A stretch of DNA of 64,000 bases from Vogesella indigofera (GTDB lineage Bacteria > Pseudomonadota > Gammaproteobacteria > Burkholderiales > Chromobacteriaceae): contig NZ_JAQQLA010000003.1 in the NCBI RefSeq assembly GCF_028548395.1, forward strand, positions 124,001 through 188,000, written 5' to 3'. This document shows positions 26,706-35,445 of the stretch, piece by piece. The notes below the pieces were generated by a model. The model made no database searches. It was not told the origin of the DNA and saw only the letters and a program-made list of their open reading frames with translations. The position numbers were made by a program, and so were the translations under genes. Every line of letters begins with the position of its first letter. Position 1 is the stretch's first letter.

Positions 26706-26740
26706 GAGGTTGGCCGCATTGGAATAATGCGGCCAACCTT
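26706..26740 (+). terminator. Hairpin after putA made of an inverted repeat pair
   Basis: A 14-bp perfect stem (26707-26720 with 26726-26739), 5-base loop, from a one-mismatch copy (26706-26718, +) and an exact copy (26728-26740, -). It starts 14 bases after the putA stop. Only a weak T run (ATTTTG) follows. Confidence 0.7.
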
Positions 26741-26807
26741 GGCATTTTGCCTTGGAGCGGCACAATCGTTCCGATGTCTTTCCCTGACATAACTAGAGAA
26801 GAGAAAC

Positions 26808-28034
26808 ATGCAACTGACCAAAATGACCCGCCTTTCCCTCGCTGTTGCTGCTGCGCTGACTTTGGCTGCGTGCGGCAATAAAGAAGAAGCCCCGGCCGAC
26901 GCGTCTGCCGCTCAATCCGGCGCCGCTGCTGGTGAAGTCGTGAAGCTCGGCTTTGCCGCGCCACTGACCGGCCCACAGTCGCACTACGGTGAAGAGTACA
27001 AAAACGGCGTGACCCTGGCGATCGAAGATGCCAACGCCGAGAAGCCAACCATCGGCGGCAAGCCGGTGACCTTCGAGCTGGTGGCAGAAGACGACCAGGC
27101 TGACCCGAAAACTGCGACCCAGCTGGCGCAGAAGTTCGTCGACAACCAGGTAAGCGGCATTGTTGGTCACTTCAACTCCGGCACCTCGATCCCGGCTTCG
27201 AAGATCTACTCCGACGCAGGCCTGCCACAAGTGGCAATGGCGACTGCCCCGGCTTTCACCCAGCAAGGTTACAAGACCACTTTCCGCTCCATGACTTCCG
27301 ATACCCAGCAAGGTTCGGTAATGGGCAAGTTCGTGGTTGAGAAGCTGGCAGCCAAGAAGATCGTCATCGTTGACGACCGCACCGCTTACGGCCAAGGTCT
27401 GGCTGACGAATTCGAGAAGTCGGTCAAGGCCGCCGGTGGCGAAGTCGTGAAGCGCGAGTTCACCAACGACAAGGCAACCGACTTTGCCGCCATCATCACC
27501 TCGATCAAGGGTTCTGCACCTGACGTGGTGTTCTTCGGTGGTGCTGATGCGCAGTCCGCCCCGATGGCCAAGCAGATGAAGCGTCTGGGCCTGAAGGCAC
27601 CGCTGGTATCCGGTGAAATGACCAAGACCCCGACCTTCCTGAAGCTGGCTGGTAAGGAAGCCGAAGGCACCATCGCCTCGCTGGCAGGCCTGCCGCTGGA
27701 AAAAATGCCTAAAGGCGCCGACTACGCTACCCGCTACAAGGCCCGCTTCAACGCGGACGTGGCGACCTACTCGCCATACGGATACGACGCGACTCGCGTG
27801 ATCATTGCGGCGATGAAAGAGGCGGATTCGATCAAGCCGGCTGACTACCTGCCGAAACTGGCCGCGATCAACTACTCCGGCGTGACTTCCGCGGCCTGGT
27901 CCTACGACCAGAACGGCGACCTGAAAGACGGTGGCATCACCGTGTACAAGGTTGAAGGCGGTGAGTGGAAAGTAATGGAAACCGTGGGTGGCGCCGGCGC
28001 TGCCGCTGCACCTGCTGCTTCCGCTGCCCAGTAA
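26808..28034 (+). CDS. livK: Branched-chain amino acid ABC transporter, substrate-binding lipoprotein (LivK-like)
   Basis: 408 residues. The signal peptide ends in a lipobox (ALTLAACGN, Cys at about 22), so the protein is tethered to the membrane, followed by a low-complexity Ala-rich linker. The periplasmic-binding fold begins VKLGFAAPLTGPQSHYGEEYKNGVTLAIEDANA, with GHFNSGTSIPASKIYSDAGLPQVAMATAPAFTQQGYKTTFRS and VVIVDD-like IVIVDDRTAYGQGLADEF. The C-terminus is an Ala-rich tail (AAAAPAASAAQ), which is unusual. No permease adjoins; livHMGF at 1734-5228 lacks a binding protein, so pairing in trans is likely. AGAGAAGAG precedes ATG 26808. Confidence 0.9.
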   Translation: MQLTKMTRLSLAVAAALTLAACGNKEEAPADASAAQSGAAAGEVVKLGFAAPLTGPQSHYGEEYKNGVTLAIEDANAEKPTIGGKPVTFELVAEDDQADPKTATQLAQKFVDNQVSGIVGHFNSGTSIPASKIYSDAGLPQVAMATAPAFTQQGYKTTFRSMTSDTQQGSVMGKFVVEKLAAKKIVIVDDRTAYGQGLADEFEKSVKAAGGEVVKREFTNDKATDFAAIITSIKGSAPDVVFFGGADAQSAPMAKQMKRLGLKAPLVSGEMTKTPTFLKLAGKEAEGTIASLAGLPLEKMPKGADYATRYKARFNADVATYSPYGYDATRVIIAAMKEADSIKPADYLPKLAAINYSGVTSAAWSYDQNGDLKDGGITVYKVEGGEWKVMETVGGAGAAAAPAASAAQ

Positions 28035-28051
28035 GCTTCAGCTGGCAGGAC

Positions 28052-28086
28052 AAAAAACCGGCACAGGCTTTTGTGCCGGTTTTTTT
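28052..28086 (+). terminator. Rho-independent terminator of livK
   Basis: A 14-bp stem (28052-28065 with 28072-28085) with an A run, 6-base loop and seven T. Confidence 0.9.
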
Positions 28087-28448
28087 ATGGCTGTTATTTC
28101 AGTTGCAGGCGGTTGCTGCTGCTGTTGTCTTGTTGCAGGGTTGGGGCGGCTGAAGGGCGTTGGCGACCGGCGCTGCGGCGAAAGCGGGTACGGGCTGTGG
28201 CTGACCGACTCCCGGTAGCGATGCCCGGCAGGCGTGCTGCTGCTGGTGTTGCGAGGGTGGACTGGATACGACAAGAGGCACCACTACCGGGGTAGTTGAT
28301 GCCTCCTGTTTTTCGCGAGCGTCCTTGAGAAGCACGATGCTCTGCAAGGTAGGAGGGGGTGGTGCCGCTGCTGCGACACGCATCACACCGCTGGCTGCGA
28401 TTTTATTGCCGGCGAGCAGCGCTGTCCGCGCCGCCTGCCGGCGTCTGC
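28087..28448. other. Intergenic region after livK, nothing clear
   Basis: 362 bases between the livK terminator and the fabI stop. A minus-strand ORF of 95 codons (28099-28386) is low in complexity (Pro, Ala, Gln runs) and has no family; I do not call it. A segment around 28368-28390 resembles one at 22131-22156. Confidence 0.45.
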
Positions 28449-29237
28449 TTATGCGTCCGGTACGTTCAGCGAGTTGATGCTGAAACCGCCATCGACATAG
28501 GTGATTTCACCGGTGATGCCCGACGCCAGGTCGGACAGCATGAAGGCGGCGGTGTTGCCGACTTCCTCGGTGGTCACGTTGCGGCGCAGGCAGGACTGGT
28601 TGGCCGCCATCGACAGCAGCTTGCCGAAACCGGAGATGCCGGCTGCGGCCAGGGTCTTGATCGGACCGGCGGAAATGGCGTTCACGCGGATGCCGTCCTT
28701 GCCCAGGCTGGCTGCCATGAAGCGGACCGAAGCTTCCAGGCTGGCCTTGGCCAGACCCATCACGTTGTAGTTCGGGATCGCACGCACCGCGCCGAGGTAG
28801 GACAAGGTCAGCAGCGCGCCGTTGCGCCCCTGCATCATCGGACGGGCGGCCTTGGCCAGTGCCGGGAAGCTGTAGGCCGACACGTCGTGTGCGGTCTGGA
28901 ATGCTTCGCGGGTCAGTGCATCGAGGAAATCACCTTCCAATGACTCGCGCGGGGCGAATGCAATGGCGTGTACCAGGCCGTCGAGGCCGTCCCATTCCTT
29001 GCCAAGGTCAGCAAACAGCTGATCGATTTCCTGATCGTTCTGTACGTCGCAGCGGAATACCTGTGTGCTGCCGAAGTCGGCGGCCATTTCGCGGACGCGG
29101 TCTTCCAGTTTGTCTACGACATAAGTGAACGCCAGTTCAGCGCCCTCACGGTGACAGGCCTGCGCGATACCGTAGGCAATCGACCGGTTAGAAATCATGC
29201 CGGTAATCAGGATCTTTTTACCCTGCAAGAAACCCAT
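28449..29237 (-). CDS. fabI: Enoyl-[acyl-carrier-protein] reductase (NADH)
   Basis: FabI does the last reduction of each fatty-acid elongation cycle and is the triclosan target. The 262-residue protein has [38 protein letters not shown] (cofactor site), [35 protein letters not shown] and the catalytic Tyr-x6-Lys in [20 protein letters not shown], with [14 protein letters not shown] after it. I use ATG 29237 (MGFLQGKK), with GAAGGA upstream; the longer open frame adds nine unrelated residues. It is divergent from trxA. Confidence 0.97.
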   Translation of the reverse strand: MGFLQGKKILITGMISNRSIAYGIAQACHREGAELAFTYVVDKLEDRVREMAADFGSTQVFRCDVQNDQEIDQLFADLGKEWDGLDGLVHAIAFAPRESLEGDFLDALTREAFQTAHDVSAYSFPALAKAARPMMQGRNGALLTLSYLGAVRAIPNYNVMGLAKASLEASVRFMAASLGKDGIRVNAISAGPIKTLAAAGISGFGKLLSMAANQSCLRRNVTTEEVGNTAAFMLSDLASGITGEITYVDGGFSINSLNVPDA

Positions 29238-29352
29238 GTTGAATCCTTCGTTATTTTCAAGCAAGCGCGCATTATAACCGCCTATTGTCCGACAGTGTTT
29301 GTTCTCTCTGCGCTTGTCGTGCGCAGTGTGTTGAAACAGCCCCTGTCAAGGC

Positions 29353-29381
29353 TTGCTGCCCGTGCCGGGTATTGCTACCAT
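29353..29381 (+). promoter_or_regulatory. Promoter candidate of trxA
   Basis: TTGCTG (29353-29358), 17-base spacer, TACCAT (29376-29381), about 43 bases before trxA. Confidence 0.45.
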
Positions 29382-29423
29382 CGGCCATCAAACCTGAAAT
29401 TGACAGACTTCGAGAGGAAGACG

Positions 29424-29753
29424 ATGAGCGACCTGATCCTGCATGTGACTGATGATTCTTTCGAACAAGAAGTACTTAAGTCCGAGCAGCCGGTGCTGGT
29501 GGATTACTGGGCCGAGTGGTGCGGTCCTTGCAAGATGATTGCACCGATCCTGGATGATGTTGCCAAGGAATATCAGGGCCGTCTGACCGTTGCCAAGCTG
29601 AACATCGACCAGAACGAAGCCACCCCGCCGAAGTTCGGCATCCGTGGCATCCCGACGTTGATGCTGTTCAAGGGCGGCGAAGTGGCCGCAACCAAGGTTG
29701 GCGCTTTGTCCAAAACGCAACTGGTTGAATTCCTGAACAATAACCTGGCCTGA
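29424..29753 (+). CDS. trxA: Thioredoxin 1
   Basis: TrxA reduces protein disulfides in the cytoplasm. The 109-residue protein has the active site [13 protein letters not shown] at about 29-40 and the cis-Pro loop [19 protein letters not shown] 29424 has GAGAGGAAG upstream. It is immediately upstream of rho, the same trxA-rho order as in E. coli and many proteobacteria. Free thioredoxin also serves ribonucleotide reductase and sulfate assimilation. Confidence 0.97.
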   Translation: MSDLILHVTDDSFEQEVLKSEQPVLVDYWAEWCGPCKMIAPILDDVAKEYQGRLTVAKLNIDQNEATPPKFGIRGIPTLMLFKGGEVAATKVGALSKTQLVEFLNNNLA

Positions 29754-29806
29754 TTGAATTGACACGCCTGTACTGATCGGCTATCTTCAAGCCAGATCTT
29801 CAAAAG

Positions 29807-29832
29807 TCGAGCGACCTGACACGGTCGCTCGA
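29807..29832 (+). terminator. Hairpin between trxA and rho
   Basis: A perfect 10-bp stem TCGAGCGACC/GGTCGCTCGA with a 6-base loop and only a weak pyrimidine tail (TTCTC). It may terminate trxA or act in the rho leader. Confidence 0.55.
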
Positions 29833-29910
29833 TTCTCATCTGATTTCCCCTGTACTCACTAGCAGCGCATCCCGTTTTTTGTCCCGTTACCGGTCGACGC
29901 CACACATACC

Positions 29911-31167
29911 ATGCATTTATCCGATCTCAAGCATCAGCACGTCAGCGAACTCGTAGAAATGGCCATCGCCAACGAGATCGACGGTGCCAACCGCCTGCGC
30001 AAGCAGGATCTCATCTTTGCCATCCTGAAGCATCAGGCCAAAAAAGGCGAAAGTATTTTCGGCGAAGGCACCCTGGAAGTGCTGCCTGACGGGTTCGGCT
30101 TTCTGCGTAGCCCGGAAGCGTCCTATCTGGCTGGCCCTGACGATATCTACGTCAGCCCGTCGCAGATCCGCCGCTTCAACCTGCATACCGGCGACACCAT
30201 CGATGGCGAGATCCGCACTCCGAAAGAGGGCGAGCGTTACTTTGCACTGGTCAAGGTCGACAAGGTCAACGGCGGTCCGCCGGAAGCGGCCAAGCACAAG
30301 ATACTGTTCGAAAACCTGACGCCGCTGTTTCCGACCGAACGCCTGGTGCTGGAACGTGACATCAAGGCCGAAGAGAACATCACCAGCCGCATCATCGACC
30401 TGATCGCGCCAATCGGTAAAGGTCAGCGCGCCTTGCTGGTGGCGCCGCCAAAGTCGGGCAAGACGGTGATGCTGACCCATATCGCGCACGCGATCACCAC
30501 CAACCATCCGGAAGTGGAAATGATCGTGCTGCTGATCGACGAGCGCCCGGAAGAAGTGACCGAAATGCAGCGTTCGGTGAAGGGCGAAGTGGTTTCCTCG
30601 ACCTTCGACGAACCGGCCACCCGTCACGTGCAGGTTGCCGAAATGGTGATCGAGAAGGCGAAACGTCTGGTCGAGCACAAGAAGGACGTGGTGATCCTGC
30701 TGGACTCCATTACCCGTTTGGCCCGCGCCTACAATACCGTGATCCCGTCCTCCGGCAAGGTGCTGACCGGTGGTGTCGACGCCAACGCCCTGCAGCGCCC
30801 GAAACGTTTCTTTGGTGCGGCGCGTAATATCGAAGAAGGCGGCTCGCTGACCATCATCGCCACCGCACTGGTGGATACCGGTTCGCGCATGGACGACGTG
30901 ATCTTCGAGGAGTTCAAGGGCACCGGCAACATGGAGCTGCACCTCGACCGTCGCATGGCGGAGAAGCGTACCTTCCCGGCGATCAACATCAACCGCTCCG
31001 GCACCCGCCGCGAAGAGCTGCTGATTCAGCAGGATCAGCTGCAGCGCATCTGGGTGCTGCGCAAGCTACTGTACCCGATGGACGATCTGGAGGCGATGGA
31101 GTTCTTGCTGGGCAAGATCAAGGCCACCAAGACCAACCTGGCGTTCTTTGATTCGATGCGTCGCTGA
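29911..31167 (+). CDS. rho: Transcription termination factor Rho
   Basis: Rho is the hexameric RNA helicase that ends unprotected transcripts. The 418-residue protein has the usual short form: an N-terminal helical and cold-shock-like RNA-binding domain ([39 protein letters not shown]), then the ATPase with [27 protein letters not shown] (Walker A), [17 protein letters not shown], the Q loop and [17 protein letters not shown] (Walker B), and [19 protein letters not shown]. No insertion domain is present. Rho is normally autoregulated in its leader. Confidence 0.98.
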   Translation: MHLSDLKHQHVSELVEMAIANEIDGANRLRKQDLIFAILKHQAKKGESIFGEGTLEVLPDGFGFLRSPEASYLAGPDDIYVSPSQIRRFNLHTGDTIDGEIRTPKEGERYFALVKVDKVNGGPPEAAKHKILFENLTPLFPTERLVLERDIKAEENITSRIIDLIAPIGKGQRALLVAPPKSGKTVMLTHIAHAITTNHPEVEMIVLLIDERPEEVTEMQRSVKGEVVSSTFDEPATRHVQVAEMVIEKAKRLVEHKKDVVILLDSITRLARAYNTVIPSSGKVLTGGVDANALQRPKRFFGAARNIEEGGSLTIIATALVDTGSRMDDVIFEEFKGTGNMELHLDRRMAEKRTFPAININRSGTRREELLIQQDQLQRIWVLRKLLYPMDDLEAMEFLLGKIKATKTNLAFFDSMRR

Positions 31168-31187
31168 GACGCCAGGCATGACTGTTC

Positions 31188-31213
31188 AAACGCCAGGTTT
31201 CCCTGGCGTTTTT
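31188..31213 (+). terminator. Rho-independent terminator of rho
   Basis: 10-bp stem AAACGCCAGG/CCTGGCGTTT, 4-base loop, five T in all at its 3' end. It lies only about 20 bases before the next start codon. Confidence 0.8.
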
Positions 31214-31231
31214 CTTTGCAGAAGCGAAATA

Positions 31232-31882
31232 ATGAACTGGATGGATTTACTGCTGGATCTGGACGGCTATTCGATCATCGGTACGGTGGCGTTTGCGGTT
31301 TCCGGCTATCTGCTGGGGGTGCGCAAGCATCTCGACCTGCTGGGGGTGGTGATTGTCACGCTGCTGACGGCGATCGGCGGTGGTATCATCCGCGACATGC
31401 TGGTTGGCCGCATGCCGATGGTGTTCCTCGATAACACCAACCTGGTGGTGATCGCGCTGACCGTGCTGCTGGCGTGGCTGGTGCGGCTGCACAAGCGCGA
31501 GAACGAGGTGCTGACCACGCTGTTCATCATCGCCGACTCCATCGGTCTGGTGGCCTTCAGTCTGGCCGGGGCCAAGCTGGGGGTGGAGTTCCACCTCAAT
31601 GCCTTCGGCGTGATCCTGCTCGGTTTTGTGACCGCGGTCGGTGGCGGCATCGTGCGCGACATGATGGTCAACGACGTGCCATTCATCCTGCACAAGGATT
31701 TTTACGGCACGGTGTCGATCGTGGTGGCGGCGCTGCTGTTCCTGCTCAGCCGCTTCGGCTGGGACCATCTGCTGGCGGTGCAACTGGTATTCGTCGCCGG
31801 CGTGGCGTTGCGCCTGCTGGCGCACTGGGGCGAGCTGTCGCTGCCCAAGCTGGCGGCACAGCGGAAAGGACGGGATAACTGA
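31232..31882 (+). CDS. TRIC/UPF0126-family membrane protein (YadS-like)
   Basis: 216 residues with seven membrane segments in two repeats. Each repeat carries the family motif: TAIGGGIIRDMLVGRMPMVF and TAVGGGIVRDMMVNDVPFIL. Prokaryotic TRIC relatives form trimeric cation channels; some UPF0126 proteins have been linked to glycine transport. The substrate here is not known. ATG 31232 is chosen over an upstream open frame because the family starts at this point. The stop overlaps the NUDIX start (TGATG). Confidence 0.85.
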   Translation: MNWMDLLLDLDGYSIIGTVAFAVSGYLLGVRKHLDLLGVVIVTLLTAIGGGIIRDMLVGRMPMVFLDNTNLVVIALTVLLAWLVRLHKRENEVLTTLFIIADSIGLVAFSLAGAKLGVEFHLNAFGVILLGFVTAVGGGIVRDMMVNDVPFILHKDFYGTVSIVVAALLFLLSRFGWDHLLAVQLVFVAGVALRLLAHWGELSLPKLAAQRKGRDN

Positions 31883-32487
31883 TGTGGCCTGCCGAGTTCG
31901 AGCGTGCCCACGCCTGGTTTGCCGCGGCACTGGCGCAGATGTCGGCGGTGGCGGACGACGAGGGGCTGTTGCCGCGGCCGCAGGCGCACAGCCAGGCGGC
32001 GGTATTGCTGGCCATCGTCTGGCAGCAGGGCGAGCCCAGCGTGCTGCTGACGCGGCGTACCGCGCACCTGCGCAGTCATGGCGGCCAGATCAGCCTGCCC
32101 GGCGGCAAGCTGGAGCCGCAGGACGCGGACGCGGCCAGTGCCGCCTTGCGCGAGGCGGAGGAGGAGGTCGGCCTGCCGCCGGCGCTGGTGCAGCTGGCCG
32201 GGGTGATGCCGCCCTACGTCACCATCACCGGTTACGAGGTGACGCCGGTGCTGGGTCTGCTGGCGCAACCATTCCAGCCGGTGCCGGCGCCGGACGAGGT
32301 TGACGAGGTGTTCTTCGTGCCGCTGGCACATCTGATGGATGTCGCCGCCTACCAGCGCCACGCGGTGCAGCGTGATGGCCTCAGCGGCCACTACTATGCG
32401 ATCAGCTACGGCGACTACTTTATCTGGGGGGCCACGGCGGCGATGTTGCGGCGACTGGCGCTACACCTAGCGGTGTGGTCGCGCTGA
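31882..32487 (+). CDS. NUDIX hydrolase, coenzyme A pyrophosphatase-like (NudL family)
   Basis: 201 residues. The combination LLTRRTAHLRSHGGQISLPGGKLEPQDADAASAALREAEEEVGL has both the UPF0035 CoA-recognition segment and the NUDIX box (REAEEEVG), which marks CoA diphosphatases that split CoA into phosphopantetheine and adenosine diphosphate. It is translationally coupled to the TRIC gene. CoA turnover fits the acyl-CoA theme of the following block, but that is inference. Confidence 0.88.
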   Translation: MWPAEFERAHAWFAAALAQMSAVADDEGLLPRPQAHSQAAVLLAIVWQQGEPSVLLTRRTAHLRSHGGQISLPGGKLEPQDADAASAALREAEEEVGLPPALVQLAGVMPPYVTITGYEVTPVLGLLAQPFQPVPAPDEVDEVFFVPLAHLMDVAAYQRHAVQRDGLSGHYYAISYGDYFIWGATAAMLRRLALHLAVWSR

Positions 32488-32510
32488 GACTGCCGGTAAT
32501 CTTGAAACGA

Positions 32511-32539
32511 AAAAAACCACCGCAGTGCGGTGGTTTTTT
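32511..32539. terminator. Bidirectional terminator between the NUDIX gene and rhlE
   Basis: 13-bp stem (32511-32523 with 32527-32539) with six A and six T at the feet. Confidence 0.9.
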
Positions 32540-32542
32540 GTT

Positions 32543-32555
32543 TGCGGCCAACCTT
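32543..32555 (-). repeat. Uptake-sequence-like 13-mer, exact copy, intergenic
   Basis: Exact copy on the minus strand, between the terminator and the rhlE stop codon. Confidence 0.85.
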
Positions 32556-32560
32556 GGCGT

Positions 32561-34291
32561 TTAGCGCTTCGGCGGGCTGAACAGCGCCGAGGTCTGGCGC
32601 GGCTTGCCGCTGCCGCCTTGGCGTGGCTTGCCGCCACCACCGGCCGGTTTGCCGCTGCCGCCATTGCGCGGCTGGCCTGCTGGCTTGCGCAGCGGGGCAT
32701 CCTCGGTCGGCGAAATGCCCAGTGCGTGCAGCGTCAGCGTTGGCTGGCGAGGGCCGTCGTCATGGAAGTAGTTGCCGTTCGGCTCCTGCTGCGGATTGCG
32801 CTTGGGCGCGTTGTTGCGCGACTCGTTGCGACGCGGCTCGGCGGCGGCCTGTGGCTGACGCGGTTTGCCGACCGCCGGCTTGGCGCTGCCGTTGGCCGTT
32901 TTGGCGGCGGCGGGCTTGCCGTTGTTGCGTGCAGCGGCCGGGCGAGCGGCGTCATCGCGCGGCTCGTTGCGACGGCCGTTGCTGTCACCCTGGCGCGGTT
33001 TGGTTTGCGCTGCCGGCTGGCGGCGCTGGTTGCTGCCACCGCTGCCTTCGCGGCGCTTGCTGCTGCCTTTTGGCGGCGTGGCGGTCGGGGTCAGCGCGCC
33101 GTGGATGTAGCGGCCAAGGCCAATTTCGATGGCCTGTGGTTCTTCGTTAGGGTTGGCCTCGAAGCCGGGCACGGTGAAACGGTCCACGGTCTGCTTGGTC
33201 AGCTTTTCGATGTCACGCAGGAAGCCCAGCTCGTCCACGCAAACCAGCGAGATCGCCTCGCCGACGCAGCCGGCGCGGCCGGTACGGCCGATGCGGTGCA
33301 CGTAGTCTTCCGGTACGTTCGGCAGCTCGTAGTTGACCACGTGCGGCAGTTCTTCGATGTCCAGGCCGCGGGCGGCGATGTCGGTGGCAACCAGAACCGG
33401 CAGGCTGCCGTCCTTGAAGCCAGCCAGGGCCTTGGTGCGCGCGCCCTGGCTCTTGTTGCCGTGGATCGCCATCGAGGCGATGCCGGCTTTTTCCAGTTTC
33501 TCGGCCAGGCGGTTGGCGCCGTGCTTGGTACGGGTGAACACCAGTACCTGGTGCCAGTCACCGCCCTTGATCATCTCGATCAGCAGCTCGGTCTTGCGGT
33601 CGCGGTCGACCAGATGCACTTTCTGGGTGATCTGGGCGTTGGTCTGGTTCGGACGTGCCACCTCCACCAGCTTGGGCTGGTTCAGCAGCTTGTCGGCCAG
33701 AGTCTTGATCTCGCTGGAGAAGGTGGCCGAGAACAGCAGCGTCTGGCGCTCCTTCGGCAGCATCGCCAGCACTTTCTTGATGTCGTGGATGAAGCCCATG
33801 TCCAGCATGCGGTCGGCTTCGTCCAGTACCAGGATCTCGACGCCGGACAGGTCGACGGTCTTCTGACCGGCGTGGTCCAGCAGGCGACCCGGTGTCGCCA
33901 CCAGGATGTCGACCGGCTTGCGCAGCTGGGCGATCTGCGGGTTGATGCCGACGCCGCCGAACATCACCATCGATTTCAGCGGCAGGTATTTGCCGTACTC
34001 GCGTACGGATTCTTCTACCTGGGCGGCGAGTTCGCGGGTTGGGGTCAGCACCAGTGCGCGCGGACGGCCTTTCTGCTTGGACGGTTGATCCATCAGGCGG
34101 TGCAGCAGCGGCAGGGTGAAACCGGCGGTTTTACCGGTACCGGTCTGCGCTGCGGCCAGCAGGTCGCCGCCTTGCAATACTTGAGGGATGGCCTGCGCCT
34201 GGATCGGGGTAGGCTGGGTGTAGCCGGTATCGGCTACGGCACGCAACAGTGGCTCGGCAAGGCCTAGTGCGGCAAAAGTCAGTTCGGACAT
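32561..34291 (-). CDS. DEAD-box RNA helicase, RhlE-like
   Basis: 576 residues. All helicase motifs are intact in the first about 390 residues: Q motif ([14 protein letters not shown]), [67 protein letters not shown] and [10 protein letters not shown]. The C-terminal about 180 residues are low complexity, rich in Gly, Lys, Arg, Pro, Asn and Ala with repeated [10 protein letters not shown] and EPRRNE units. That is an unusually long RNA-binding tail of the RhlE kind. Such helicases act in RNA decay and ribosome assembly, often in the cold. It may cooperate with PcnB and the degradosome. Confidence 0.9.
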   Translation of the reverse strand: MSELTFAALGLAEPLLRAVADTGYTQPTPIQAQAIPQVLQGGDLLAAAQTGTGKTAGFTLPLLHRLMDQPSKQKGRPRALVLTPTRELAAQVEESVREYGKYLPLKSMVMFGGVGINPQIAQLRKPVDILVATPGRLLDHAGQKTVDLSGVEILVLDEADRMLDMGFIHDIKKVLAMLPKERQTLLFSATFSSEIKTLADKLLNQPKLVEVARPNQTNAQITQKVHLVDRDRKTELLIEMIKGGDWHQVLVFTRTKHGANRLAEKLEKAGIASMAIHGNKSQGARTKALAGFKDGSLPVLVATDIAARGLDIEELPHVVNYELPNVPEDYVHRIGRTGRAGCVGEAISLVCVDELGFLRDIEKLTKQTVDRFTVPGFEANPNEEPQAIEIGLGRYIHGALTPTATPPKGSSKRREGSGGSNQRRQPAAQTKPRQGDSNGRRNEPRDDAARPAAARNNGKPAAAKTANGSAKPAVGKPRQPQAAAEPRRNESRNNAPKRNPQQEPNGNYFHDDGPRQPTLTLHALGISPTEDAPLRKPAGQPRNGGSGKPAGGGGKPRQGGSGKPRQTSALFSPPKR

Positions 34292-34539
34292 TTATTGTGC
34301 AATCAGGATGTCTGCCCATTGCAAAGACAATACCAATCCGGGCGGACAAAAATAGTGTTTTCAATGGAGGACCCGGCGGGAGAGTGCGGGTCTGAAGAAA
34401 AGGTCGCGGTGATTGGTGGCACGCGATTCGCTAGTGTACTCCGATTGCCGGCGTTGTGCAGCGAATCATTGACAATAAATTGCAGGTATGCGGTTTGGGT
34501 GAGGCGGGGTGCTGCATTGCAACACCCCGCCCGGCGCCG

Positions 34540-35424
34540 TCAGTGGCGGAAGTGGTTCACGATGCTGGAGAAGTCCAGCTTGCCATTGCCGTCGGCGACG
34601 TGGCTTTCGTACAGGTTGCGCGCCAGCGCGCCCAGCGGGTTGGCGGCGTGGCTTTGCAGCGCGGTTTCCTCGGCAAGGCCGAGATCCTTCAGCATCAGCT
34701 CCGACATGAAGCCGCCGCTGTAGCCGCGGCTGGCCGGGCTGTTCTCCATCACGCCCGGCCACGGGTTGTACAGCTCAAGCGCCCAGTTGCGGCCGGAGCT
34801 TTTGCTCATGATCTCGGACAGTACCGCCGGATCGAGGCCGTTTTTCACCCCCAGTGCCAGTGCCTCGGCGGTGCCGGCCATCAGGATGCCGAGCAGCATG
34901 TTGTTGCACACCTTGGCGGTCTGGCCGGCGCCGATGTCGCCGGCGTGGAAGATGTTCTTGCCCATCGCCGCCAGCAGTGGCCGCGCCGCTTCAACGTTGG
35001 CCGCATCGCCGCCGACCATGAAGGTGAGAGTGCCGGCGGCGGCGCCGGCGGTGCCGCCAGACACCGGTGCGTCGAGGAAGCGCAGGCCGGCGTCGCTGGC
35101 GGTGCTGCCGACGCCGCGTGCGGTGTGCGCGGCGATGGTGCTGCAATCGAGCACCAGCGTGCCGGCGGGCAGGCGTGCGATCAGGCCGTCGTCACCGAGG
35201 TAGAGCCCTTCGACATGACGCCCGGCCGGCAGCATCGAGATCACCGCGTCGGCGTCCTGTATCGCCTCGGCGACGCTGGCGGCTGCCTTGCCGCCGTGCT
35301 CGCTGAAGTGTTGCAGCGCCTCGGCGGAGAGGTCGACCCCGCTGACGCTGAAACCGGCTCGCACCAGATTGATGGCCATCGGGCCGCCCATGTTTCCCAG
35401 GCCGATAAAGGCAATATGTTGCAT
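34540..35424 (-). CDS. mmsB: 3-hydroxyisobutyrate dehydrogenase
   Basis: MmsB oxidises 3-hydroxyisobutyrate to methylmalonate semialdehyde with NAD in valine breakdown. The 294-residue protein has the dinucleotide motif IAFIGLGNMGGPMAINLVRAGF, the substrate motif DAPVSGGTAGAAAGTLTFMVGG and the catalytic Lys in GQTAKVCNNMLLGI. It is the last gene of the mmsA operon, 21 bases after the HIBYL-CoA hydrolase gene. A repeat variant (34993-35005) lies inside. Confidence 0.95.
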   Translation of the reverse strand: MQHIAFIGLGNMGGPMAINLVRAGFSVSGVDLSAEALQHFSEHGGKAAASVAEAIQDADAVISMLPAGRHVEGLYLGDDGLIARLPAGTLVLDCSTIAAHTARGVGSTASDAGLRFLDAPVSGGTAGAAAGTLTFMVGGDAANVEAARPLLAAMGKNIFHAGDIGAGQTAKVCNNMLLGILMAGTAEALALGVKNGLDPAVLSEIMSKSSGRNWALELYNPWPGVMENSPASRGYSGGFMSELMLKDLGLAEETALQSHAANPLGALARNLYESHVADGNGKLDFSSIVNHFRH

Positions 35425-35445
35425 GTCTTGCTCCTCTTGCGTGTG

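Noticed and set aside
28099..28386. 95-codon minus-strand ORF between livK and fabI
   Set aside because: Low complexity, no ribosome binding site, no family; it overlaps no known feature but is not convincing.
34503..34531. Hairpin GGCGGGGTG/CACCCCGCC after mmsB
   Set aside because: A plausible stem but with no T tract in the direction of the operon; not called a terminator.
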